From: Skeletonema tropicum
Taxonomy: Eukaryota > Bacillariophyta > Thalassiosirophyceae > Thalassiosirales > Thalassiosiraceae
Length of the DNA stretch: 64,000 bases
Reading direction: 5' to 3'
Assembly (NCBI GenBank): GCA_037178625.1
Contig: CM074133.1
Coordinates: 3,658,001-3,722,000, forward strand
A program made the position numbers and the translations under genes. Each line of letters opens with the position of its first letter. Positions within the stretch are counted from its first letter, which is position 1. Under the pieces are notes generated by a model that saw nothing but the letters and a program-made list of their open reading frames with translations, made no database searches and had not been told where the DNA came from. Below are positions 33,583 through 42,554 of the stretch, in pieces.

Positions 33583-34500
33583 ATGTCGGTCGACACATCA
33601 AGTAGTTGTGCTTCGTGCGGCGTCGCAGAAATGGATGAGATGAAATTAGCTTCATGCGAGAACTGCGATCTCGTTCGATACTGTAGCGATGCGTGTCAGA
33701 AGCAACATAAATCAGAGCACGAGGAAGCGTGTAAGAAACGAGCGGCAGAATTACGCGATGAATTGTTATTCAAGCAACCGGAAAGCACTCATCTGGGTGA
33801 TTGCCCGATCTGCATGTTGCCTCTGCAGATTGATCTTGATATGTCAAAATATTCCTTTATTCATGAATGTTGCAGCAAAGTAATTTGCAATGGCTGCGTT
33901 TATGCCAATCTGAAGCGAGAATTTGAACGGAGAACTCATCCATCATGTCCATTTTGTCGAGAATCGACGTTTGCAAAGGATGAAGAACGCGACAAACGAA
34001 GGATGAAAAGAATTGAAGCGAATGATCCACTTGCTATGCTCGGTAAGGGATTTAAACAATACAACAAAGGCGATTATATTACTGCATTAGAGTATTTTAC
34101 AAAGGCTGCACAATTGGGAGATGCCGAGGCGCATTGTAAACTAGCAGTTATGTATGGTTTAGGGAATGGCGTTGAGAAGGACGAGGGGAAACAAAATCAG
34201 CATTTGGAAGAGGCTGCTATTCGTGGCCACCCCGAAGTTAGATACGGCCTTGGACTTCATGAATTGGACAATAACAATACTGGCAGAGCAGTAAAACATT
34301 GGATCATCGCCGCCACACAAGGACATGATGATTCAATGAAGGCGCTGATGGGTGCATATAAAGACGGATTGATCAGCAAAGAGGAACTTGCTACTACTTT
34401 GCGTGCACACCAGGCAGCTGTAGATGCAACCAAGAGTCCGCAAAGGGTGGCAGCCGAAGAATTTTATCGAATTCGTCAGAAGCAACGGGCCAATTGTTGA
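33583..34500 (+). CDS. MYND/RING-like/Sel1 protein, gene C (intact)
   Basis: The ATG at 33583 (MSVDTSSSCASCGVAEMDEM) gives a 305-residue protein. Residues ~9-47 are a complete MYND zinc finger; ~68-125 a RING-like cluster (CPIC, CCSKVICNGC, CPFCRES); ~150-270 Sel1-type repeats (ALEYFTKAAQLGDAEAHCKL, HLEEAAIRGHPEVRYGLGLH, AVKHWIIAATQGHDDSMKAL); and the conserved C-terminal segment AHQAAVDATKSPQR. Such proteins probably act as adaptors, perhaps in ubiquitin-type or chromatin complexes; the partner is unknown. It is one of two family members here with an uninterrupted frame. The conserved promoter block lies upstream of the fused partial copy, not directly before this ATG, so translation may begin in an odd context. 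AATAAA follows at 34567. Confidence 0.85.
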   Translation: MSVDTSSSCASCGVAEMDEMKLASCENCDLVRYCSDACQKQHKSEHEEACKKRAAELRDELLFKQPESTHLGDCPICMLPLQIDLDMSKYSFIHECCSKVICNGCVYANLKREFERRTHPSCPFCRESTFAKDEERDKRRMKRIEANDPLAMLGKGFKQYNKGDYITALEYFTKAAQLGDAEAHCKLAVMYGLGNGVEKDEGKQNQHLEEAAIRGHPEVRYGLGLHELDNNNTGRAVKHWIIAATQGHDDSMKALMGAYKDGLISKEELATTLRAHQAAVDATKSPQRVAAEEFYRIRQKQRANC

Positions 34501-34639
34501 TGTTTATATCGTATGACTGTGTAATTGAACACACTCAGTCAAAATTTAATATTAGGTCTATTCCTCAATAAACCCTTTTCTTTCTAAGAGTGTACATTTT
34601 GGACCTCTGAGGAGGCCCAATAATGCGGGAAAATACGTA

Positions 34640-35460
34640 TTCGGGGAGGCGGTTGATGAGGAGATATTGACAGATTACTATGATGCTTACTGGCCGAAAT
34701 TGAGTGAGGTTGGTCTTTAGATGGATGCAAATGATGATACAAGCTTGCAGAGTGCACCGGGCTAGACGGAGTAGGCGTGTTTGACTACCTAATCTGCGGA
34801 ACAGACGACGTTCGCGCAACTCTGCTTCGGACACCACAGCTTCAAGTTCAGATGACACATATGTCGATGTTGGATCGGACGAGGATGATGATGACGACTC
34901 ACCCTCTCGTGTGGATTCCGACAGAGATATTGCAGGCCCCCCAGTGCTTCAAGGTCGACAATACATCACGTCATTCTTTCCACCTCGTAGAGACTCAGAA
35001 GGTAGCATTCGTTTTCGACGTAGACGACGACGATCGTAATATGGTGCTGTAAGTTGTGTCAATAATGACCAAACTCCCCTGGAAGCCTCACTTCTTGGAT
35101 GATGGTAACATTACCATTGCGGTTTCCCGGAGCCTAAGAAACACGAAAGAGATGTGCACTTGTCTAGAATATAGAGTAATTTTCTAACAAAGCTTTAGCT
35201 CAAATGATGATACTTGGGTAGATGGAGGAAGAGAGCTCTAGAGAGCTGCAGTGAAAGTACTTAGTAATTGACTTACCCAACACTCTGGTCCTAATGTTAT
35301 GTGCCTGAGGTTATTGAAGCTGCAGGTGGCGACAACAACTACTCTGTGAGAGATGCAGTGTTAGTAAGCTCAAGCAAGCTACAAAGCCTATCAGTTGAGA
35401 CACCAATCTTGCTTTGCTTGGCGCGCTTCATCTCCATCCTTTAGTTTTGTCGTTCGTTAG
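34640..35460 (+). repeat. Dispersed repeat, copy 2, interrupted
   Basis: 34640-34740 and 35195-35460 match 11100-11415 in order and orientation. About 450 bp (34745-35190) is inserted between them. The final part (ggcgcgcttcatctccatcc) recurs once more at 36137-36156. Confidence 0.6.
34745..35043 (+). pseudogene. Fragment encoding an acidic/arginine-rich C-terminus
   Basis: One plus-strand frame reads RVHRARRSRRV, a TGA, LPNLRNRRRSRNSASD, an acidic stretch (VGSDEDDDDDSPSR), then VLQGRQYITSFFPPRRDS and an Arg-rich end with TAA at about 35041. RQYITSFF resembles a degenerate PCNA-interacting (PIP) motif. It is inserted in the dispersed repeat and is probably the tail of a mobile-element protein. 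Confidence 0.35.
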
Positions 35461-35525
35461 CGAGCGACGCGCTGCACAGTATCGGAAGTAGGCTACCGCG
35501 CTCAAAAAATCGCGACACTCAGAAA

Positions 35526-35998
35526 ATCGCGACAAAATTTTTTTGCTAACAAACTACGCACAAAACATACATTGACTGAAACCAGTGCCTCGATACGCTC
35601 AACATCGACCCTCTGGCTACGTTCACCGGCCATAGGTTGATATGATAGTGCATGTTATTACCTTTCGATTAAGCCGCTGGGAGTCATCATATTCACTATA
35701 CTCGCATTACAGCGGCTGCATAGGTGCTCATATACGCATGCGTCATACATAGAATACTCTATTTACTAACTGAAATAGGCCATTTTGGACCGATGCTTGC
35801 GCTTTATCTAGTAGTTATATAATGGTCAACTAAATAATAATTGTATTTGAATTTACTTCCTCAAGGGATTCTGGCTATCAGTTTGGGTTCAACATGTTGA
35901 TAGGTGCGCTCTATGGAGGGCGTACTCACATGGTTGTTGCGTATTTTGTGCGGTGTCGCCTAGCTAAAATTAATTCGCGACAAAAAATTTGTCGCGAT
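35526..35998 (+). mobile_element. MITE-like element, 473 bp
   Basis: Terminal inverted repeats atcgcgacaaaattttttt (35526 onward) and aaaaaatttgtcgcgat (ending 35998) bound a non-coding element whose interior matches the split inverted copy at 31377-33160. The right end itself contains the palindrome gcgacaaa, aaa, tttgtcgc. The two copies in opposite orientation flank MYND/Sel1 gene C. Confidence 0.65.
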
Positions 35999-36237
35999 AG
36001 CACGGTATTCCTGCGTACGATACATATCACAAGTCCAACGCCCAACGCTCCTTGATACGAATGAAACAACTCTAGCATCCTAAAAGCACTGACAAGCGTT
36101 GAGATGAACACAATAAACTAAGAGCCCAGGCTTTGCTTGGCGCGCTTCATCTCCATCCTTTAGTTTTGTCGTTCGTTAGCGGCGCTGCACAGTAGATAGC
36201 AGTAGATAGATTATTCTCTAGCCGTCAATTGATCGCG

Positions 36238-36318
36238 ATAAGTAATTGTTGTTTAGACCATTGCTGCTTGGTCATATTCCAATACCGACGATATAATTTT
36301 TAGAAGCGGTGGCTCAAT
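36238..36318 (+). promoter_or_regulatory. Conserved promoter block of the MYND/Sel1 family, copy D
   Basis: Contains taattgttgtttagacc, tgcttggtcatattcc, tataatttttagaagc and ggtggctcaat before the ATG, in the same order as copies A and B. Confidence 0.55.
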
Positions 36319-37203
36319 ATGTCGGTCGACACATCAAGTTGTGCTTCCTGCGGCGTCGCAGAAATCGATGAGATTAAATTAAAGGAATGTGGTGGTTGCG
36401 ATCTCGTTAAATATTGTAGCGATGCTCAGAGAGATCATAAATCACAACACGAAGAAGCGTGTAAGAAACGAGTGGCCGAATTACGTGACGAATTGTTATT
36501 CAAGCAACCGGAAGGCACACATCTTGGGGACTGTCCGATCTGCTTTTTACCCATGCCGCTTGATCTAAAGAAATCTGTCGTGATGACATGTTGCAGTAAA
36601 ATGATTTGTCATGGTTGTGAATATGCAATTCAGGAACGAGAGGCAGAAGGATGCCCATTTTGTCGAGAACTTCTGCCCTCAACAGATGAAGAACGCGGCA
36701 AACAAAGGATGAAAAGAATTGAAGCGAATGATCCAGTTGCTATGTGCTGTGAGGGATTTGAACATTATAAAAATGGAGACCATAGCAGTGCATTTGAGTA
36801 TGTTACAAAGGCTGCACAATTGGGGAATGCCGATGCGCATTTAAAACTAGCAGTAATGTATCTTGAGGGGCATGGCGTTGAGCAGGATAAAGAAAAACAA
36901 ATTTACCACGCAGAAGAGGCTGCCATTGGAGGGGACCCCAAAGCTAGATACGGCCTTGGGCTTTATGAATCGGAAAATGACAATACTGAGAGGGCAGTAA
37001 AACATTGGACCATCGCTGCCAGACAGGGATATGATGATTCAATCAAAAAGCTGATGGACGCATTTAAGGGGGGTTTCGTCAGCAAAGAGGTACTTGCTGC
37101 TACTTTGCGTGCACACCAGGCGGCAGTGGATGAAACCAAGAGTCCGCAAAGAGATGCAGCCGAAGAATTCTATCGAATTCAGAATCAACGGCTCAATTGT
37201 TGA
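36319..37203 (+). CDS. MYND/RING-like/Sel1 protein, gene D (intact frame, MYND Cys lost)
   Basis: The ATG at 36319 gives a 294-residue protein with the family layout: MYND finger (residues ~8-44), RING-like cluster (CPICFLPMPLDL, CCSKMICHGC, CPFCRELLPSTDEE), Sel1-type repeats (AFEYVTKAAQLGNADAHLKL, HAEEAAIGGDPKARYGLG) and the C-terminal AHQAAVDETKSPQRDAAEEF. Compared with genes A-C (YCSDACQRDH), this copy reads YCSDAQRDH: an in-frame 3-bp deletion has removed one zinc-binding Cys, so the second zinc site is probably compromised. The rest of the frame is clean, suggesting it is still expressed. It heads the segmental duplicate of the 21.95-24.3 kb region. Confidence 0.85.
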   Translation: MSVDTSSCASCGVAEIDEIKLKECGGCDLVKYCSDAQRDHKSQHEEACKKRVAELRDELLFKQPEGTHLGDCPICFLPMPLDLKKSVVMTCCSKMICHGCEYAIQEREAEGCPFCRELLPSTDEERGKQRMKRIEANDPVAMCCEGFEHYKNGDHSSAFEYVTKAAQLGNADAHLKLAVMYLEGHGVEQDKEKQIYHAEEAAIGGDPKARYGLGLYESENDNTERAVKHWTIAARQGYDDSIKKLMDAFKGGFVSKEVLAATLRAHQAAVDETKSPQRDAAEEFYRIQNQRLNC

Positions 37204-37489
37204 TGTTTATATCGTAGTGTAATTGAACAAACTCAGTCAGAATTTAATATTAGGTCTACTCCTCAATAAACTCTTTCTAAGAGTTGCATGAAGATTATTG
37301 ACACACTCCCCAGGATGACTTGAGCTCAAATCAACTCCATCTTGATTCTTCTGTGAAGTAATGGTAATGGTGCGCTGAAGAGAAATAGTCGTTCTTTTCA
37401 AATCAAAATCAAAGTATAACGTTCTTAATTTGGTTTGACGTGAGAGTAGATAATGAGTGGAAAGGGTGGACAAGAACGATTAAACCGGC

Positions 37490-38215
37490 AACACAGAAAT
37501 GATGACTTGAAATTGAAGGATTGCAGCACTTGTGATCTTGTTTGATATTGCAGCGTTGAGTGTCAACGTCAACGTGATCATCAACAATCGAATCACAACG
37601 AAGCGTGAAAGAAATGAGCGACTAAATTCCGTGACAAATTATTATCTAGGCAACCAGAGAGTAGCCACCTTGGGGACTGTGTCCCTTCCTTGTTGAACTG
37701 TCAAAATCTTTCATTTCTGTTACAGTAAACTCATCAAAAGGCTGTATTTGCGCCAATAAGTAACTAGGGAGGGAAATGAGGCTGGAACACACGTTTCAAT
37801 TCTGTCGAAAAGCTATGCCCGAGACGGATGAAGAAGTCAACGACCTAAAAATGAGAGAGTAGAAGAGAATGACCCGGTTGCGATGCTCGATGAAGAGGAC
37901 TGCGCAATGCAAGAAAGGCATGATGCAGAGGCTGCACAATTGGGAGATGATGAGGCGCATTTTTAACTGGCAGTTATGTATCATGATGGACAAGGCGTGG
38001 AGAGCGAAGGACAAGGGAAAGGATAGGTACCATTTGGAAGAGGCTGCTATCTGCTATCGGTGAGCATTCCAGAGCTAGATGCCCTGTTGGTCTTGGAGGT
38101 GGAGGTAATGAATGGACTCTCAGTCTATCAACTCTCTCTCCACACAGGGATGCGACTTATCAATCGAAGCACTGATGGACGCGCAGTAAAGAGGAAATTC
38201 ACGGCCATGGGAAGC
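37490..38215 (+). pseudogene. Decayed MYND/Sel1 relative, copy 2
   Basis: Corresponds to 23215-23990 piece by piece (gattgcagcacttgtgatct, aaatgagcgactaaatt, cattttggaag-like and agaggctgctatctgctatc segments) with many stops and small indels. Together with gene D and the following fragment it forms the second copy of a ~2.2-kb segmental duplication. Confidence 0.65.
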
Positions 38216-38266
38216 AGTACTGTCACCAGCAACACAACGACGAGAGAGTAGACGTTTAGAACCTTT

Positions 38267-38518
38267 ATGGATGCCAAACTTCTCCAAATGTGGGCTCAGC
38301 CCCTACGGCGGCATCCAATGCTCCGCAGATTCATTTTCGTCGACGACACGATGATGCCTCGCCGCATGAAAGATACAGATGCGTATTATTTGAATGATCT
38401 TATGGGCGCAACGACGCGAACTACGACCCCTATCTGGCCCCAAGACAAGGATTTGGGTACCAGTGATAGTACTGGTACCCACATATTGCTACTAAATAAC
38501 CACTTTTGGGATTACTAA
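38267..38518 (+). pseudogene. Second fragment of the MWA..LRRF family
   Basis: From the ATG at 38267 it reads MDAKLLQMWAQPLRRHPMLR and FIFVDDTMMPRRMKD, related to the start of the minus-strand gene at 24748 and to the fragment at 24100-24265. It ends with WPQDKDLGT, a segment also present in inverted form near 43770. It is probably a remnant or a first exon. Confidence 0.4.
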
Positions 38519-39710
38519 ACTGCCTTTTGTGGGAGCAAGCCCGTTCGCCCGCGCCTACTAACTTTTGACGTCTATCTGACATCTGCCGTAAGAATCTTTT
38601 CTGAAGCAGCAAACCATCATCATCACCTTGCTATGACATTGCGAGAGATGACGACATCATCTGCCCCCAACAAACGAAAAGCAGACGACAACGGCAGTGG
38701 CGAAGACTGCCCACTCGGCCTTCTCGACGAAGAGCTCAGCAATCCGCTCGTCTATATCGGATCCTTTCTCACAGGCAAAGACTTCTCAACATTTATTTCT
38801 GACGGCGGCAATATCATCGAGGCATGTGAAAGATTACGCTCTACGCACTCATCTCGTGAAAGTCTTTGTTGCCATTCACGAGTCAATGACTGATAGATGC
38901 AATACGTTTCTATCAAACATTGATACCCCGCCTAGTATTGTGGAGATATTGAATGACAGTTCTACTACTTCTACTTCGAAGCAGGCCATCGAAACGCTAC
39001 GAACTTATTTGTATCCAAATTTGCCTCAAATAATGAAGGCAGTATCCGAGTGGAGTGCCCTTCTCGACTATTGCGAGGTATTTCCACTTCGTTATCGAAG
39101 GCAAGACTAGCTCAGGATGGGCCCATTCAACCGCTTTGGATTGTGGGTGCAGTGAAGTTCGGTTCATCCGAGTCACCAGCAATTCTATCTGTTCCTAGTC
39201 AAAGTTGGAGACCGGAACTGTTATTTATGGGCGAGAAATGGATGGTCAATCCGACGGAATTCAACTTACTATCAATCTTATCAGGGCCGATTATCTCATT
39301 ATCAGGGTTTTGGAATGACAAATCCATTGACAATTGGGTGGCTGTGCTGTCTTGGAAAGATGGCGAGTTCTTGGCACATATGCATGAACGTCAAGACATT
39401 GCGGGCGGGATGATAATTCTTCACGATTGGCCTTATGAAAGTGAAGACGGTATTGAAGACTATACTTACAACAGTCTCTCCTGGATGTCAAAAGCCTACA
39501 AAAAATCTCCAGTGGGGGAGGAAGATAAGCGTGAAATTGAAAACGTAGAGAGTCTCAGGTGGATGAGGAAGGGAACCGAGTTTGACAACAACATGCTCAC
39601 CATAATGGAAATTCATGAGAGAATCATCCCAAGTGATCATATGGATAACTTCTTTGAGCGTATCATCAGATTGATGGTTGAGGTTGAAGAGTGGTTATGA
39701 AGAGTTGATT
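38395..39710 (+). repeat. Arm 1 of a 1.3-kb inverted duplication
   Basis: Matches 42555-43800 in inverted orientation, including upstream sequence (ccccaagacaaggatttggg, gtgggagcaagcccg) as well as coding sequence. The arms enclose the adenylate-kinase fusion gene. Additional inverted pieces pair 40255-40450 with 43835-43985. Confidence 0.8.
38633..39700 (+). pseudogene. Broken paralogue of the gene at 42560-43588
   Basis: The ATG at 38633 starts MTLREMTTSSAPNKRKADDN and CPLGLLDEELSNPLVY as in the intact minus-strand copy. A 4-bp insertion near 38800 (duplicated attt) shifts the frame; the following ~95 codons (AAISSRHVKDYAL, ETLRTYLYPNLPQIMK) are in the +1 frame. A 1-bp deletion near 39090 restores the original frame, which runs to TGA at 39700. 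The original frame hits a stop at 38891-38893, so only a short product would be made. Compensating indels with otherwise good conservation suggest recent inactivation. Function is unknown in both copies. Confidence 0.75.
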
Positions 39711-39889
39711 TGATAAGTGCACCACATAGTATCTCCTAAACATTTTAGTAACTATCACTGAAAATGTCGCAGTCCTCTCAGATCATTTCTGTAACTACAG
39801 AGATGAACTTCGCAGCGATCCCCCACAGGAAACGCCGCGTCAACATCCCAAAATCGAGTGCAGTGCAATTCACTTAAGCGAACGACGAC

Positions 39890-39990
39890 CAGCACGCGCC
39901 CCTCACGAGGGAAATTGCATGTATCACCAAGCTGATGATTGAGATTGAGCAGTGGGTACGAAGAGTTGATGTGAATGTACCGATACATTG
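39890..39990 (+). repeat. Partial extra copy of the 3' end of the preceding gene
   Basis: The sequence ttgatgattgagattgagca reads LMIEIEQW, then a shifted version of the final codons and the trailing gaagagttgat found after the gene end at 39700. It is a short tandem duplication of about 100 bp. Confidence 0.45.
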
Positions 39991-40023
39991 TATATTTGTG
40001 CATCCTTCGCTGCGCTGCATTGG

Positions 40024-40230
40024 TTAAGTTGTGCCCAATGTCGAATGCAAACTCTTCCCTTGATGGTGCCATTTGGCGTCCTCTTTGGTTAAGCATCGAG
40101 GGACTTTGGCTCCATGCCACTTACACATTCCTCCTCTGAAGGAAAGATTTGTGCACCCTTTTTTACTACATGGTGTCTTCTTACAACGCTTTGCCCTTCT
40201 CTCTTGAAATGAAATGTACACTGCCCCTAC
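40024..40230 (-). pseudogene. Fragment with the diatom CTN..GG.C..HGAK zinc motif
   Basis: The minus strand reads RAKRCKKTPCSKKGCTNLSF and GGMCKWHGAKVPRC. The pattern C-x4-C-T-N-x4-G-G-x-C-x2-H-G-A-K is a repeat I know from many uncharacterised diatom proteins, where it occurs in tandem. Only one unit remains here, flanked by repeats, so this looks like a leftover. Confidence 0.45.
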
Positions 40231-40632
40231 AGCTTTGCGATTTGTGATGCTTTCCCATGAGAAGAACGCCGAGGATTGATGAATGTTGCCTCTCATGTGT
40301 AAGGCAAATTATAGACGCTGGAAACAGCATCGAACCAACGACAACGATTGCACCATTGGATGCAGCATCAGCATTTGAAAACCATTTGTCACTACATCAC
40401 GTTCAGCGTTTTACAACATTCACTGGGAGGTGCCATGAGCCATACTACCAACACCTTGACCACGCTGGCAGCTGGGCTAGCCAGCTGTGTGGTGAATAAG
40501 GAAGGAAAAGGACAGTTTTTGGTTGCGGACAAGCACAAAATACTCAATTCCTACGTGGATGAAAATTTGCCCTTTCTCAGAAGGATCTTTTCAAACTTCA
40601 AAAAGAACACAAAACGCCACCAACAAAAGTTC

Positions 40633-42354
40633 ATGACCATGACGATGATCTCGTTGGTAGCAAGGGCGATCTCTCGTCAAAGAAGGGCAGCAGCAGCAGT
40701 GGTGTCGGCCACTACTGCTCCTATTATTATACAGCGTCTTCTTTCCTCTTCTAGCAAAAAGTCAACAAATTTTCCGCCGCTACAATCAGCAATAATAACC
40801 ACCACACGGCAAACCCTCTCATACCGATTCTTTCATTCCTCCGATGAAAACCTAGAAGGCGACATGGATGAACTATGTACCAAATTCATGGATATTCCCG
40901 AGGATGATTTTGCCGATGGATGCCGCTTCCTCCACCAGGTGGCGCTGGGGAACGATATCGAGGTGGAGCGAATGGTCGCCAAGCGAGAGCAGATTGTCAA
41001 TTTTCGAGATTATGATCGACGGACTGCGCTGCATATTGCTGCGTCGGAGGGTCACCTGGATTTATGTTTGTTTTTAGTCAAGCACGGGGCAAGAGTGAAT
41101 CGATCGGATCGATGGGGAGGAAGTCCATTGGATGATTCGTTCCGTCATAAGCACATTGACTGTGCCAATTTCCTTCAGAGTGTCGGGGGGAAATTCGGGA
41201 GTACGTCACAAGCTACCAATTTTATTACCGCGGCGTCGGAGGGGGATGTTATGGAAGTCAAGATGTTGTTGCGGATGGGGGATATTGATATCAATCAATG
41301 CGATTATGATAAGCGAACTGCGTTGCACCTTGCTGCGGGCGAGGGTCATGGAGAAGTCGTGCAATATCTGTGTACAGCTGGGGCGAATGTCAATGTGAAA
41401 GATCGATGGAACAATCGACCTTTGGATGATGCTCAGACCAATGGTCATCAAGAGTGTGTCAAGACGCTTCAGAAATATGGTGCTAAATTTGGAACGTCCG
41501 AGCCACACTGCTTTGGGAGAGAGGCACTCATTGACCTATTTGAACAATACAGCAAAAGGAGGAATGGAGTAATGTGCCTCGATTGGCATGATGTTAGTGA
41601 TTTACTTGACAACGTTGGACAAAAGCCTACAGATGAGACGATTCGAAATTTATTTAATGCCGCAGATGGTGATCACAACGGCTTCATCGAGAAAGAAGAG
41701 TTTCTCATACATAGTGACTTGTTTTTACAAGGACGTCCAGCCAGGATTATTCTAGTTGTAGGCGGTCCCGGAAGCGGCAAAGGCTTGTTGAGCGAAAGGC
41801 TAGTGAAGGAGTGTGGTGTCGTACATTTATCGTCTGGTGATATGTTGAGAGAGGAAGTACAGGCGAACACACCATTGGGTAGACAAGTGGATGAGATTAT
41901 GAAGAGCGGCGGATTGGTCTCGTCAGCAATCATTGTAACCCTCATGCAAAAGAAGATGCGTGCTCATCCCGGGAAACGTGTCTTGTTAGACGGATTCCCT
42001 CGTAGTGCGGAGAATGCCCAAGATCTCGTCGCATTATGTGGCAGACCTGAACTTGCGTTGCATTTAGAGTGCGATGACACAGTGTTGATTGAGCGAATAC
42101 TTAATCGAGGAAAGAAGAGCAGTAATGACGGCGGGGCTGCTCCTCGAGCAGATGATAATATCGAGACTGCATTACAACGCATACGGACGTATCACAAATA
42201 TCACAAGCTTACATTAGATTTCCTTCGCGAGGAGCACGTCCCGATCGTTAACTTGGATTGTTCCGCAACACCCGATGGAGTGTGGGAACAACTGAAGGCT
42301 GTTGGGAGGTTGATGCGTATTCCTGTGGGATCGTCACGAAGTTCGTCTCTGTAG
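40633..42354 (+). CDS. Ankyrin-EF-hand-adenylate/UMP-CMP kinase fusion protein
   Basis: The frame is open from 40348, but I choose the ATG at 40633: it gives a clear mitochondrial-type presequence (MTMTMISLVARAISRQRR, no acidic residues), and the DNA before it is shared with the inverted repeat near 43.8 kb. The 573-residue product has ankyrin repeats in two blocks (YDRRTALHIAASEGHLDLC, residues ~120-180; YDKRTALHLAAGEGHGEVV, ~220-280), an EF-hand loop (DGDHNGFIEKEE, ~345-356) and a nucleoside monophosphate kinase domain (P-loop GGPGSGKG at ~377, SSGDMLREEV, LLDGFPRSAENAQ, short lid around RADDNIETALQRIRTY). It should transfer phosphate from ATP to AMP, UMP or CMP; the short lid resembles UMP-CMP/short adenylate kinases. 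The EF-hand suggests calcium control. Fusion of these three modules is unusual. Confidence 0.85.
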   Translation: MTMTMISLVARAISRQRRAAAAVVSATTAPIIIQRLLSSSSKKSTNFPPLQSAIITTTRQTLSYRFFHSSDENLEGDMDELCTKFMDIPEDDFADGCRFLHQVALGNDIEVERMVAKREQIVNFRDYDRRTALHIAASEGHLDLCLFLVKHGARVNRSDRWGGSPLDDSFRHKHIDCANFLQSVGGKFGSTSQATNFITAASEGDVMEVKMLLRMGDIDINQCDYDKRTALHLAAGEGHGEVVQYLCTAGANVNVKDRWNNRPLDDAQTNGHQECVKTLQKYGAKFGTSEPHCFGREALIDLFEQYSKRRNGVMCLDWHDVSDLLDNVGQKPTDETIRNLFNAADGDHNGFIEKEEFLIHSDLFLQGRPARIILVVGGPGSGKGLLSERLVKECGVVHLSSGDMLREEVQANTPLGRQVDEIMKSGGLVSSAIIVTLMQKKMRAHPGKRVLLDGFPRSAENAQDLVALCGRPELALHLECDDTVLIERILNRGKKSSNDGGAAPRADDNIETALQRIRTYHKYHKLTLDFLREEHVPIVNLDCSATPDGVWEQLKAVGRLMRIPVGSSRSSSL

Positions 42355-42554
42355 TTTTTTGGGGTGGTGGAATGATTTGAGAGGACATGCTCCACTTTAT
42401 TACCTTGTACAGTCAATTTTGATGTAAACGAGTGGGGGACATGGTATGTAGTATATACATCCACATCAACAACTATTCGGACCTACTGCTTGTGGAAATT
42501 TTAGAGATAGTTACTTCATTAAGTAGGAGCATATTTGGTGTACTCGTCACATCA

